A stretch of DNA of 64,000 nt from Nocardioides sambongensis (lineage in GTDB: Bacteria > Actinomycetota > Actinomycetes > Propionibacteriales > Nocardioidaceae): assembly GCF_006494815.1 (NCBI RefSeq), contig NZ_CP041091.1:1446001-1510000 (forward strand), given 5' to 3'. Each line of letters starts with the position of its first letter. Position 1 is the stretch's first letter. The position numbers and the translations under genes were made by a program. The notes beneath the pieces are model-generated. The model was not told where the DNA came from. It saw only the letters and a list, made by a program, of their open reading frames with translations, and did no database searches. This document shows, piece by piece, positions 28,104 through 36,685 of this stretch.

Positions 28104-28892
28104 GTGGCGACCGAACACCTGATCACCCGACTGTCGACCACTCCGGTCAAGGGCCTGCGGCTGCATCACCCCGATGCCGTCGAGCTCACCCCGTCCGGCG
28201 CGGCCGGGGACCGCCGCTTCTACCTCGTCGACGAGGCCGGCACGGTGCAGAGCTGCACCCGCAACCAGGGGCTCTACGAGCTGAGCGCGTCGTGGGAGGA
28301 GTCCTCCCGCCGTCTCGAGGTCCGCCGCGGCGACGACGTCGTCGCGGCCGGCGTCATCGAGCGCGACCGACCCGTGGCCACCGACATGTCCGGCCTCCGG
28401 ACGCTGGAGGCCGACACGGTCACCGACCCGATGTGGGGCGAGCTCTTCTCCGAGGCCGTCGGCCGACGGGTCCGCCTGGTGCAGGCCCGTGACTCCGCCT
28501 ACGACGTCGCACCGGTCACCCTGCTCGGCTCCGCCTCGGTGCGGGAGCTGGCGGACCGTGCCGGGCTCGACGGGGTGGACGCTCGCCGGTTCCGGATGCT
28601 GATCGACTTCTCCAGCGAGGACCCGCACGTGGAGGACGGTTGGGACGGGCGCCGGCTCCGCGTCGGCGGCGCGGTCCTCTCGTGCGAGGGTCCGGTCAAG
28701 CGTTGCGCCGCCACCACCCGGCACCCCGACTCCGGCGAGTCCGACCTGCAGACGCTCCGCCTGATCAAGGGCTATCGCGGACGCCAGCCCTCCATCCTCG
28801 GTCTCGGCGCCAACTTCGGCATCTACGCGCGCGTGATCGAGGCCGGGCCGATCGCGGTCGGCGACCGGCTGGTGGTGGACGAGGTCGCCTGA
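28104..28892 (+). CDS. MOSC domain protein
   Basis: This 262-aa protein has the MOSC beta-barrel N-domain (STTPVKGLRLHHPDAVELTP, then GDRRFYLVDEAG) followed by the MOSC core. The core includes FRMLIDFSSEDPHVEDGW and the conserved Cys region SCEGPVKRCAATTRHPDSGE. MOSC proteins handle molybdenum-cofactor-bound sulfur or act as Moco-dependent reductases (mARC-like). There is no Moco gene nearby, and its position in the cob locus is probably incidental. No signal peptide is seen. Confidence 0.88.
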   Translation: MATEHLITRLSTTPVKGLRLHHPDAVELTPSGAAGDRRFYLVDEAGTVQSCTRNQGLYELSASWEESSRRLEVRRGDDVVAAGVIERDRPVATDMSGLRTLEADTVTDPMWGELFSEAVGRRVRLVQARDSAYDVAPVTLLGSASVRELADRAGLDGVDARRFRMLIDFSSEDPHVEDGWDGRRLRVGGAVLSCEGPVKRCAATTRHPDSGESDLQTLRLIKGYRGRQPSILGLGANFGIYARVIEAGPIAVGDRLVVDEVA

Positions 28893-28996
28893 CGGATCGG
28901 CAGACTCGGCAGCGGTCCGGGTCCGGAACGCAGCCGATTCGGAGCACCTGTGGAGAACGCCTGCGGCGATCCGCGAACAGGCGCACAGTGGACGTC

Positions 28997-29419
28997 ATGA
29001 CCGACCACGAGATCCCGGCGCTGCTGCCGCCCGACCAGATGCCACCGGTTGTCGACCAGGCCTCGCTGGAGCATCTCTGGCGCGCCATGATGGGCGAGCT
29101 GGGCTTCACCGAGCCGCAGGTGTGGGTGATGGTCCTGCGCCGGGGCGCCGCCCGCTTCGTCACCAAGGTGGAGGACGTGCCGCTCTGCCCCGACCCGGGG
29201 ACCGTGGCGACCATGGTGGGGTGCTTCCAGCACCTCACCGACCGGGCGGAGGACCGGCTGGCGTTCCTCTACGCCCGCCCCGGTGGCGCGGCACTGACGC
29301 CCGCCGACTTGGCCTGGGCCCACGAGCTCTCCGTCCGCGGCGACGGGTGGCCCGTCCACCTCGCCACGGACACGGTGGTGCGCGTGGTCGCGATGGACGA
29401 CCTCAGGGACGCCGGCTGA
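28997..29419 (+). CDS. Hypothetical protein
   Basis: I do not recognise this 140-aa protein. It is soluble, with no signal peptide or membrane segment, and mixed alpha/beta in character. Notable stretches are [35 protein letters not shown] and [19 protein letters not shown]. The start could be the ATG at 28997 or a GTG 9 bp upstream. Its 3' end overlaps the convergent cobK gene by 17 bp. Codon choice looks like that of its neighbours. Confidence 0.68.
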   Translation: MTDHEIPALLPPDQMPPVVDQASLEHLWRAMMGELGFTEPQVWVMVLRRGAARFVTKVEDVPLCPDPGTVATMVGCFQHLTDRAEDRLAFLYARPGGAALTPADLAWAHELSVRGDGWPVHLATDTVVRVVAMDDLRDAG

Positions 29420-30166
29420 GCACCCACCTGCGCGCAGCCTCGACGTCGTGGACCACCTCGACGTCGGGTTCGGGCGCCGGACGGCGCACCAGCACCACGG
29501 GCAGCCCCAGCTCGGCGGCAGCCTCCATCTTGGGCCAGGTGTAGCCGCCGCCGGAGTCCTTGGTGACCACCACGTCGACACCGTGGTCGAGCATCAGCTC
29601 ACGCTCTCCGTCCAGGTCGTAGGGTCCGCGGCTGGTCACCAGCCGCCAGGCGGCCGGGATCTCCCCCTCCGGTGGGTCGACCACCCGGGCGAGCACCTCC
29701 TTCTCCGCCAGCGCCGGCGCGAACCGGCCGAGCTCCTGCCGCCCACGGTCAGGAAGGGACGGTTGCCCAGCTCGCCGGCGACGGTCGCCGCCTGCTCGTG
29801 GGTGGAGACCCAGATCCACGAGGGTGCCGTCCGGTCCGCCCACCCTGGCCGCTCGAGCCGCAGCAGCCCGACCCCGGTCCGGCGGGCGGCCTGCGCCGCG
29901 TTGGCCGACATGCCGGTGGAGAACGGGTGGGTGGCGTCGACCATCAGGTCGTACGACGCCAGCTCGGCCACCAGCCCCGGCACTCCTCCGAACCCGCCGA
30001 TCCGCACCTCGCCGACGGGCAGGCGGGGACGGGCCACGCGGCCGGCCAGCGAGGAGACCACCTCCACCCCGTCGCCGACGAGCAGCTCGGCCAGCGTGCG
30101 GGCCTCCGACGTACCGCCCAGCAGCAGGACGCGGGGCGCCGCGCCGGCGGCGGTCCGCTCAGCCAT
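29403..30166 (-). CDS. cobK: Precorrin-6A reductase CobK (frameshifted)
   Basis: It reduces precorrin-6A to dihydro-precorrin-6A (precorrin-6B) with NADPH. The N-terminus has [17 protein letters not shown], then [19 protein letters not shown] and the C-terminal [34 protein letters not shown]. One base is missing near 29741: [12 protein letters not shown] continues as [19 protein letters not shown]. The corrected protein is about 254 aa, normal for CobK. Its ATG overlaps the cobQ stop by 8 bp. CobK indicates the aerobic or a shared late branch of B12 synthesis. Confidence 0.92.
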
Positions 30167-31550
30167 CCGCCACCTCCAGCAGCGCGTCGAGGTCGAGGTG
30201 CTGCTCGACCAGGTCGCCGAGCAGGTCCAGCCTCCGGGCTCGGGCGGCGGGGAACGAGGCCCGCGACCGCACGCCGAGCATCTCGTGGAGGTAGTCCGCG
30301 CGGACCCGGTCGTCCTCCAGGGAGCCGTGCACCATCGTGCCGACCACGCCGCCGCTGCGGGTCTCGCCGTCGATCCGTCCGTGGTGGATCTCGTAGCCGG
30401 CCGGCGCGTGCACGGCCAGGCGCTTGTCCCGGGTGAAGCGGGTGACCAGGTCGAGCAGCCCCAGTCCCTCGGCGGCGCCCCCCACCGGGCCCTCCACGCC
30501 GTCCGGGTCCTCGATCCGGCGCCCAAGCATCTGGCACCCGCCGCAGATCCCCAGCACCGGACGACCGGCCGCGACGTGGCGGGCGATGGCGCGGTCGAGT
30601 CCGCGGGCGCGGAGCCAGGCCAGGTCGGCCAGCGTCGCCCGGGTGCCGGGCAGCACGACCAGGTCGGCGTCGGCCAGTCGCCCGGGATCGCTGACGAAGC
30701 TCACGTCCAGGTCGGGCTCCAGCCCGAGCGCGTCGAGGTCGGTGAAGTTGCTGATCCGCGGCAGCCGGACCACCGCGACCCGTCGCGCTCCGTCGGCGGC
30801 GCGGCGGCCCTCCAGGTCGAGCGCGTCCTCGGAGTCCAGCCAGAGGTCGGGGTGCCAGGGCAGCACCCCGAAGGTCGGCAGGCCGGTCCGCTCCTGCAGG
30901 TCGCTGAGGCCGGGGCGCAGCAGGTCGACGTCGCCGCGGAACTTGTTGACCACGAAGCCGCGGACCAGGGCCCGGTCCTCGGCGTCGAGCAGCATCACGG
31001 TGCCGAAGGCGGACGCGAACCAGCCGCCGCGGTCGATGTCGCCCACCACCACGGTCGGGATCCGGCCGTGCTGCGCCAGCCCCATGTTCACGTAGTCGGA
31101 GGTGCGCAGGTTGATCTCGGCCGGACTCCCCGCGCCCTCCGCCACCACGAGGTCGAACCGGCCGGCGAGGTCGTCGTAGGCGTCGAAGGCCGCGGCGGCG
31201 AGCCGGCGGCGGCCGTCCACGAAGTCCCGGGCGGTGACCTCACCGTCGGGCAGACCCATCCGGATGACGTGGCTGCGCCGGTCGCTGCCGGGCTTGAGCA
31301 GCACCGGGTTCATCGCGACCTCGGGCGGCACCCCCGCGGCGAGGGCCTGCACCCACTGCGCCCGGCCGATCTCGCCGTGGCCGTCGAACGGGTCGGCGCC
31401 GAGCGGCACCACCATCGAGTTGTTGGACATGTTCTGCGCCTTGTACGGCGCCACCCGGATGCCGCGCCGGGCGAACGCCCGGCACAGCCCGGTGACGAGC
31501 ACGGTCTTGCCGGCGTCCGAGGTCATCCCGGCGACCAGCAGCGCACTCAC
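30159..31550 (-). CDS. cobQ: Cobyric acid synthase
   Basis: This glutamine-dependent amidotransferase amidates the b, d, e and g side chains of adenosylcobyrinic acid a,c-diamide. The 463-aa protein has the dethiobiotin-synthetase-like N-terminus [18 protein letters not shown], then [12 protein letters not shown]. The type-I glutaminase domain has the nucleophile Cys in [13 protein letters not shown] and the catalytic His in YEIHHGRID. The GTG start overlaps the tiny ORF at 31547-31603 by 4 bp, and the stop overlaps cobK. Confidence 0.95.
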   Translation of the reverse strand: MSALLVAGMTSDAGKTVLVTGLCRAFARRGIRVAPYKAQNMSNNSMVVPLGADPFDGHGEIGRAQWVQALAAGVPPEVAMNPVLLKPGSDRRSHVIRMGLPDGEVTARDFVDGRRRLAAAAFDAYDDLAGRFDLVVAEGAGSPAEINLRTSDYVNMGLAQHGRIPTVVVGDIDRGGWFASAFGTVMLLDAEDRALVRGFVVNKFRGDVDLLRPGLSDLQERTGLPTFGVLPWHPDLWLDSEDALDLEGRRAADGARRVAVVRLPRISNFTDLDALGLEPDLDVSFVSDPGRLADADLVVLPGTRATLADLAWLRARGLDRAIARHVAAGRPVLGICGGCQMLGRRIEDPDGVEGPVGGAAEGLGLLDLVTRFTRDKRLAVHAPAGYEIHHGRIDGETRSGGVVGTMVHGSLEDDRVRADYLHEMLGVRSRASFPAARARRLDLLGDLVEQHLDLDALLEVADG

Positions 31551-31603
31551 CGGCGGCCCTCGAACGCATGGGGCCGCAGCACGTCGCGATCGGGCAGGCT
31601 CAT
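31547..31603 (-). CDS. 18-codon coupled mini-ORF between cobF and cobQ
   Basis: A very short reading frame encodes [18 protein letters not shown]. Its ATG overlaps the cobF stop (ATGA) and its TGA overlaps the cobQ GTG (GTGA), so it bridges the two genes with 4-bp overlaps at both ends. A purine-rich Shine-Dalgarno-like stretch (GGAGGGGGAGCG) lies just upstream of its ATG. It may be a leader that couples cobQ translation to cobF, or a relic of a lost gene. I do not recognise the peptide. Confidence 0.4.
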   Translation of the reverse strand: MSLPDRDVLRPHAFEGRR

Positions 31604-32415
31604 CGCTCCCCCTCCGGCGCGCGCAGCAGGTAGACGTCCATCACCCATCCGGCCGCCGCGCGCAGCCGATCCCGGGCGGCTCGCACCTGCGGCAGCACCT
31701 CGGCCACCCGCCCGGTGACCAGGCGCTCGGTGGTGGTCCCCAGGTTGCCGCCCCACCACAGCGACCACGCGGCCAGGTCCGTCTGCTCGAGCTCGTCGAG
31801 GTCGCGGTTGAGCATCACCACGATGTTGCGCTGGCCGGCGTCCACCGCCGAGCGCAGCGCCCGGCCGGTGGTGACGTGCAGCGGGTGGCCGACCTCGTGC
31901 AGCACGATCCGGTGCCGGGCAGCGAGCAGCTGCAGGGCGGAGATCCCCGGCAGCACGTTGACCTCGACGGCCTCCCCGGAGCCGGTCCGCGACGCCGGCA
32001 GGTCCGCGACCCGGTCGAGCACCCGGAGCGTGGAGTCGTAGAAGGCCGGGTCGCCCCAGACCAGGAACCCGACGTCGCCGGGACGGGCCGCCATCGCGTC
32101 GGCGACCCTCTCGGTGCGGGCGTCGTGCCAGGCCGCCACCGCCGCCCGGTAGTCGGCATCGGCCCCCACGGCCCCGGTACGACGCTCGCGGGGCGGGTCG
32201 TCGACGTACACGACCGTCGCGGACGGTCCGACGTGACGGGCGAGCACCGCCTCCCGGGCCCGCACCAGCGGGTCCGGTGCGCCGTCGCGCACCGACGCCG
32301 CCTTGTCGAGCACCAGGAACCAGTCGACCGAGCGCATCGCCGCGACGGCTTCGACGGTGACCTGGTCGACCCCGCCGGGGCCGATCCCGATCACCCGCAC
32401 CCTGCGTGTGCTCAC
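31600..32415 (-). CDS. cobF: Precorrin-6A synthase (deacetylating)
   Basis: It catalyses C-1 methylation and loss of acetate, giving precorrin-6A in the aerobic pathway. The 271-aa protein starts VSTRRVRVIGIGPGGVDQVT with the tetrapyrrole-methylase loop, then VWGDPAFYDSTLRVLDRV, VLPGISALQLLAAR and NIVVMLNRDLDE. CobF exists only in oxygen-dependent cobalamin synthesis and is the clearest sign that this locus is aerobic. The GTG at 32415 lies 7 bp after the cobN stop. Confidence 0.95.
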   Translation of the reverse strand: MSTRRVRVIGIGPGGVDQVTVEAVAAMRSVDWFLVLDKAASVRDGAPDPLVRAREAVLARHVGPSATVVYVDDPPRERRTGAVGADADYRAAVAAWHDARTERVADAMAARPGDVGFLVWGDPAFYDSTLRVLDRVADLPASRTGSGEAVEVNVLPGISALQLLAARHRIVLHEVGHPLHVTTGRALRSAVDAGQRNIVVMLNRDLDELEQTDLAAWSLWWGGNLGTTTERLVTGRVAEVLPQVRAARDRLRAAAGWVMDVYLLRAPEGER

Positions 32416-32422
32416 CGCGACC

Positions 32423-35400
32423 TCACCGGTCCTCGAGGTCGCCCTCGACCTCGAGGTAGACCTGTTGCAGCGCAGCCAGCGTCCGGGCGGACGGCTCGGC
32501 CCACAGCTTGCGGTCGACCGCCTCGTGCAGCTTCTCCACCATGCCACGCAGCGCCCACGGGTTCGACCGCTTGAGGAAGGCCTGGTTCTCCGCGTCGAGC
32601 ACGTAGGAGTTGGCCAGCGACTCATACATCCAGTCGTGCACCACGCCCGTGGTGGCGTCGAAGCCGAAGAGGTAGTCGACCGTCGCGGCCAGCTCGAACG
32701 CCCCCTTGTAGCCGTGCCGCTGCATCGCGCTGATCCACCGGGGGTTGACCACCCGGGCCCGGAAGACCCGGTTCGTCTCCTCCTGCAGGCTGCGGGTGCG
32801 GACCGCGTCCGGCGAGGTCGAGTCGCCGACCAGGGCCTTCGGGTCGCGTCCGGTGAGCGCCCGGACGGTGGCCACCATGCCACCGTGGTACTGGAAGTAG
32901 TCGTCGCTGTCGGCGATGTCGTGCTCGCGGGTGTCCAGGTTCTTCGCGGCCACCTTGATCCGGCGGTAGTTGGCACGCATGTCGTCGGCGGCCGCGACAC
33001 CGTCCAGGTCGCGGCCGTAGGCGAAGCCGCCCCACGCGGTGTAGACCTCGGCGAGGTCGTTGTCGTCGCGCCAGGACCCCGCCTCGATGGCCTGCAGCAG
33101 GCCGGCGCCGTAGGAGCCCGGCTTGGACCCGAAGATCCGGGTCCTCGCCCGACGGGCGTCACCGTGCTCAGCCAGGTCGGCGCGGGCGTGGGCGCGCACG
33201 TGGTTCATCTCGTCGGGCTCGTCCAGGTCGACGACCATCGCGATCGCGTCGTCGAGCATCGTCACGACGTGCGGGAACGCGTCCCGGAAGAAGCCGGAGA
33301 TCCGCACCGTGACGTCGATCCGCGGCCTGCCGAGCTCCGCCAGCGGCACCACCTCCAACGACCGCACCCGCTTGGACGCCTCGTCCCACTCGGGCCGCAC
33401 GCCCAGCAGTGCGAGCACCTCGGCGATGTCGTCGCCGGAGGTCCGCATCGCCGACGTGCCCCACACCGAGAGGCCCACCGAGCTCGGATAGTCGCCCTCG
33501 TCGTCGAGGTAGCGCTGGAGCAGCGAGTCGGCCAGCGCCTGCCCGGTCTCCCAGGCCAGTCGGGACGGCACCGCGCGCGGGTCGACGGTGTAGAAGTTGC
33601 GACCGGTCGGCAGCACGTTGACCAGTCCGCGCAGCGGCGAACCGGACGGCCCGGAGCGGACGAACCCGCCGGCCAGCGCGTGCAGAACGGCGTCCATCTC
33701 CGCCACCGTGCCGTCCAGCCGGGGCACCACCTCGGTCGCGGCGAAGGCCAGCACGCGTCGTACCTCGGGGTCCTCGTGCAGGCCGTCGGCGGCGGCGGGG
33801 TGCCATCCGGCGTCCTCCATCGCCTGCACCAGGTCCCGCGCCTGGGACTCGACCCGGTCGGTGGTCGGCGCGTCGGCGTCGTCGGCGAGCCCGAGCGCCC
33901 GACGCAGACCCGGCACCGCGTTGCTGGCGCCGCCCCAGACCTGGGCGGCGCGCAGGATGGCGAGCACCAGGTTGACCCGGGCCTCCCCGGCCGGGGCGTT
34001 CCCGAGCACGTGCAGCCCGTCGCGGATCTGCGCGTCCTTGATCTCGCAGAGCCAGCCGTCGACGTGCAGCAGGAAGTCGTCGAAGGTCTCGTCGTCCGGC
34101 CGGTCGTCGGCGCCGCGCTCGGCCATCCCGAGGTCGCGGTGCATCTCCGCGGCGTGCATCAGCTGCCAGATCTCGCCGCGGATCGCGGCCAGCTTGGCCG
34201 GGTCCATCGCGGAGATCTTGTCGTACTCCTCGAGCAGCCCCTCCAGGCGTGCGATGTCGCCGTAGCTCTCGGCGCGGGCCATCGGCGGCACCAGGTGGTC
34301 GACGATGGTGGCGTGGGCGCGTCGCTTGGCCTGCGCGCCCTCGCCGGGGTCGTTGACCAGGAACGGGTAGACCAGTGGCAGGTCGGCGATGGCGGCGTCG
34401 GTGGCGCAGGCGGCCGAGAGCGCCGCGTTCTTGCCGGGCAGCCACTCCATCGAGCCGTGCTTGCCCAGGTGCACCACGGCGTGGGCGCCGAACCCGCCGT
34501 CCGCGACACCGGCCCGCAACCAGCGGTACGCCGCCAGGTAGTGGTGGCTCGGAGCAAGATCCGGATCGTGGTAGATCGCCACCGGGTTCTCGCCGAAGCC
34601 GCGCGGTGGCTGGATCATCACCACCACGTTCCCGGCCGGCAGCGTGGCGAGCACGATCTCGCCGTCGTCGTTGACGAAGAGGGTCCCCGGCGACGCGCCC
34701 CATGCCTCCTCCACCTCCGCGCGCAGCCGGGCGGGGAGGTCCGCCGTCCACGCGTCGTAGGCGGACCGGCCGACCCGGACGTGAGCGTCGCTCAGCTGCG
34801 CCCCGGTCAGCCACTCCTCGTCCTGGCCGCCGGCCTCGATCAGCGCGTGGATGAGCGCGTCTCCCGCGGCGGTCTCGTCCTCGGCATGGGCGGGGTCGTC
34901 GAGGATCCGGGTGACCACGTTGTCGGTGCCCAGGTGATAGCCCTCCTCCCGCATCCGGCGGAGCAGCCGGACGGTGCTGACCGGGGTGTCCAGGCCGACC
35001 GCGTTCCCGATCCGCGCGTGCTTGGTCGGGTAGGCGCTGAGCATCAGCGCGATCCGCTTCTCCGCGACCGGCACCTTCCGCAGCCGCGCGTGGTTGACTG
35101 CGATGCCGGCCACCCGGGCACAGCGCTCGGGGTCGGCGACGTAGTGCGGCAGTCCGTCGGCGTCGAGCTCCTTGAACGAGAAGGGCACGGTGCTGATCCG
35201 GCCGTCGAACTCCGGGATCGCCACCTGGTTGGCGTAGTCCAGCGGGCTGACCCCGTCGTCGGACTCCTCCCACTCCGCGCGGCTCCCGGTCAGGCAGAGC
35301 CCCTGCAGCACCGGGATGTCGAGGGCCGCGATCCGCTCGACGTCCCAGCTCTCGTCCTCGCCGCCGGCCGAGACGGCCGCCGGCGTCGCGCCGCCTGCCG

Positions 35401-36061
35401 CCAGCACGGTCACCACCAGCGCGTCCAGGTCCCGCAACGCCTCGAACAGGTCGTCGGGCGCGGACCGTAGCGAGCCGGCGAAGACCGGGACGGCGACCGC
35501 CTCCCCGGTGGCGTCGATCGCGTCCGCGAGCGCATGCACGAAGTCGGTGTTGCCGCTGGCCTGGTGGGCCCGGTAGTAGAGCACACCGACCCGGGCCCGC
35601 CCGGCCGTCATGTCACCCGTCGGCGGGGTCGGCCGCTCCTCGAGCCCCCAGGTGGGGATCTGCGCGGGCGGCTCGAACCCGTCCCCCTCGAGCAGCACGG
35701 TGTCGCCCAGGAAGGCGTGCAGCTGGGCCAGGTTGGCCGGGCCGCCCTCGGCGAGGTAGCGGTGCGCCTCGGCCGCGACGCCGACCGGCACGGTGGAGCG
35801 CTCCATCAGCTCCGCGCTGGGGGCGGCCTCGCCGCCGAGCACCACCAGCGGAGTGCCGGTCGCGTGCAGCGCGGCCAGCAGCGCGTCGTACTCCTGCGGG
35901 GAGCCGAGGAGCCGGACCACGGCGAGGTCCGCGGCCGCCGCCGCGGCGGCGAGGGCGCCGATCTCGCTGCGGGACGGGTTCGCCCAGGTCCAGGCGGCGC
36001 CGCTGGCGCGGGCCGAGAGCAAGTCGGTGTCGGACGTGGACAGCAGCGCGATCGTGCGCAC
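32423..36061 (-). CDS. cobN: Cobaltochelatase subunit CobN
   Basis: This is the large (1212-aa) subunit that binds hydrogenobyrinic acid a,c-diamide for ATP-dependent cobalt insertion. It is a BchH/CobN family protein with the motifs YYRAHQASGNTDFVHALADA, VVHLGKHGSMEWLPGKNAAL, IDVTVRISGFFRDAFPHVV and GGFAYGRDLDGVAAADDM. The GTG at 36061 follows a GGAGG ribosome-binding site. Length is normal for the family. A cobalamin riboswitch lies directly upstream. The companion AAA+/VWA subunit is presumably the ChlI/ChlD-like protein at 20.1-22.2 kb, since no CobS or CobT is here. Confidence 0.96.
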   Translation of the reverse strand: MRTIALLSTSDTDLLSARASGAAWTWANPSRSEIGALAAAAAAADLAVVRLLGSPQEYDALLAALHATGTPLVVLGGEAAPSAELMERSTVPVGVAAEAHRYLAEGGPANLAQLHAFLGDTVLLEGDGFEPPAQIPTWGLEERPTPPTGDMTAGRARVGVLYYRAHQASGNTDFVHALADAIDATGEAVAVPVFAGSLRSAPDDLFEALRDLDALVVTVLAAGGATPAAVSAGGEDESWDVERIAALDIPVLQGLCLTGSRAEWEESDDGVSPLDYANQVAIPEFDGRISTVPFSFKELDADGLPHYVADPERCARVAGIAVNHARLRKVPVAEKRIALMLSAYPTKHARIGNAVGLDTPVSTVRLLRRMREEGYHLGTDNVVTRILDDPAHAEDETAAGDALIHALIEAGGQDEEWLTGAQLSDAHVRVGRSAYDAWTADLPARLRAEVEEAWGASPGTLFVNDDGEIVLATLPAGNVVVMIQPPRGFGENPVAIYHDPDLAPSHHYLAAYRWLRAGVADGGFGAHAVVHLGKHGSMEWLPGKNAALSAACATDAAIADLPLVYPFLVNDPGEGAQAKRRAHATIVDHLVPPMARAESYGDIARLEGLLEEYDKISAMDPAKLAAIRGEIWQLMHAAEMHRDLGMAERGADDRPDDETFDDFLLHVDGWLCEIKDAQIRDGLHVLGNAPAGEARVNLVLAILRAAQVWGGASNAVPGLRRALGLADDADAPTTDRVESQARDLVQAMEDAGWHPAAADGLHEDPEVRRVLAFAATEVVPRLDGTVAEMDAVLHALAGGFVRSGPSGSPLRGLVNVLPTGRNFYTVDPRAVPSRLAWETGQALADSLLQRYLDDEGDYPSSVGLSVWGTSAMRTSGDDIAEVLALLGVRPEWDEASKRVRSLEVVPLAELGRPRIDVTVRISGFFRDAFPHVVTMLDDAIAMVVDLDEPDEMNHVRAHARADLAEHGDARRARTRIFGSKPGSYGAGLLQAIEAGSWRDDNDLAEVYTAWGGFAYGRDLDGVAAADDMRANYRRIKVAAKNLDTREHDIADSDDYFQYHGGMVATVRALTGRDPKALVGDSTSPDAVRTRSLQEETNRVFRARVVNPRWISAMQRHGYKGAFELAATVDYLFGFDATTGVVHDWMYESLANSYVLDAENQAFLKRSNPWALRGMVEKLHEAVDRKLWAEPSARTLAALQQVYLEVEGDLEDR

Positions 36062-36079
36062 GGATCCTCCTCGGGGTTC

Positions 36080-36205
36080 TCGCCCCTCATCGGTCGGACA
36101 TCCCGTGGTCAGTGTCTGGCTGCGCGTCGCCGACCGAGGTCGACCACGCGGTCACAGTGGCGGAACCGCCCCGGAGTCTCACCGGGTTCCTGCTCCACGG
36201 GACGT
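36080..36205 (-). promoter_or_regulatory. Cobalamin riboswitch (upstream of cobN)
   Basis: On the minus strand the core GGAACCCGGTGAGACTCCGG covers 36190-36171, followed by GGCGGTTCCGCCACTGTGAC. A B12-box-like GCCAGACACTGACC covers 36120-36107. A GGGG/CCCC hairpin (36086-36073) sits just ahead of the GGAGG ribosome-binding site and could gate translation. It should control cobN-cobF-cobQ-cobK. Boundaries are approximate. Confidence 0.9.
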
Positions 36206-36232
36206 GTGGTGCGCACAGCCTACGGTGGGCCC

Positions 36233-36685
36233 GTGCCGTACGACGCCGCGCCCGCCCCTGCGGACGCCGGTGCGCCCGTGGTGCTCCCCGACGGCCTGTC
36301 CCGCGCCGACATCCTGGCCGCGGTCGGAGCCGCCCGGCTCTCCCGCCCCGACCGCGCGCTGACCCTGGTCGGGCACGGCAGCTCAGGGGTCGCCGTGCTG
36401 TCGCTGGCGTTGCACCAACGCCGACTCGGACTGGTCCTCGCCGCGGTGACCTGCCGCGATGCCGCCGACGACCACGACCCGATCAGTGGCGCGCCCCTGC
36501 CGGCGCCCGGCCCACCGCGCCACCCGACCGCGGTGACGATCCTGACCGCGTCGGGGAGCCGCTGGGCCGAGGGAACCGCCGCGGCGTGGCGCGAGGCGGG
36601 CTGGGAGGTCACCCTCGGCCGGGTGGCCGCAGGCGTCAGTTCACCTGACGGTCCCGGTCCTTCCAGTAGCCCTCACGGAGCTTGA
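36233..36685 (+). CDS. Hypothetical protein, divergent from cobN
   Basis: I do not recognise this 150-aa protein, which starts from a GTG at 36233. It contains a hydrophobic strand followed by a Gly-rich turn (LTLVGHGSSGVAVLSLAL), then ending in RVAAGVSSPDG. The stretch AVTILTASGSRWAEGTAAAW resembles a Rossmann-like beta-alpha unit, but no family can be assigned. It diverges from the riboswitch-controlled cobN unit. Its last 50 bp overlap the 3' end of the convergent acyl-CoA synthetase gene. Confidence 0.55.
   Translation: MPYDAAPAPADAGAPVVLPDGLSRADILAAVGAARLSRPDRALTLVGHGSSGVAVLSLALHQRRLGLVLAAVTCRDAADDHDPISGAPLPAPGPPRHPTAVTILTASGSRWAEGTAAAWREAGWEVTLGRVAAGVSSPDGPGPSSSPHGA

Noticed and set aside
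29448..31718. A 756-codon plus-strand frame opposite cobK and cobQ
   Set aside because: It is a shadow of G+C-rich coding sequence; the minus-strand genes carry complete catalytic motifs.
32303..35470. A 1055-codon open frame on the plus strand opposite cobN
   Set aside because: It is a shadow of cobN; low-complexity Arg/His/Val-rich translation with no motifs, while cobN is fully conserved.
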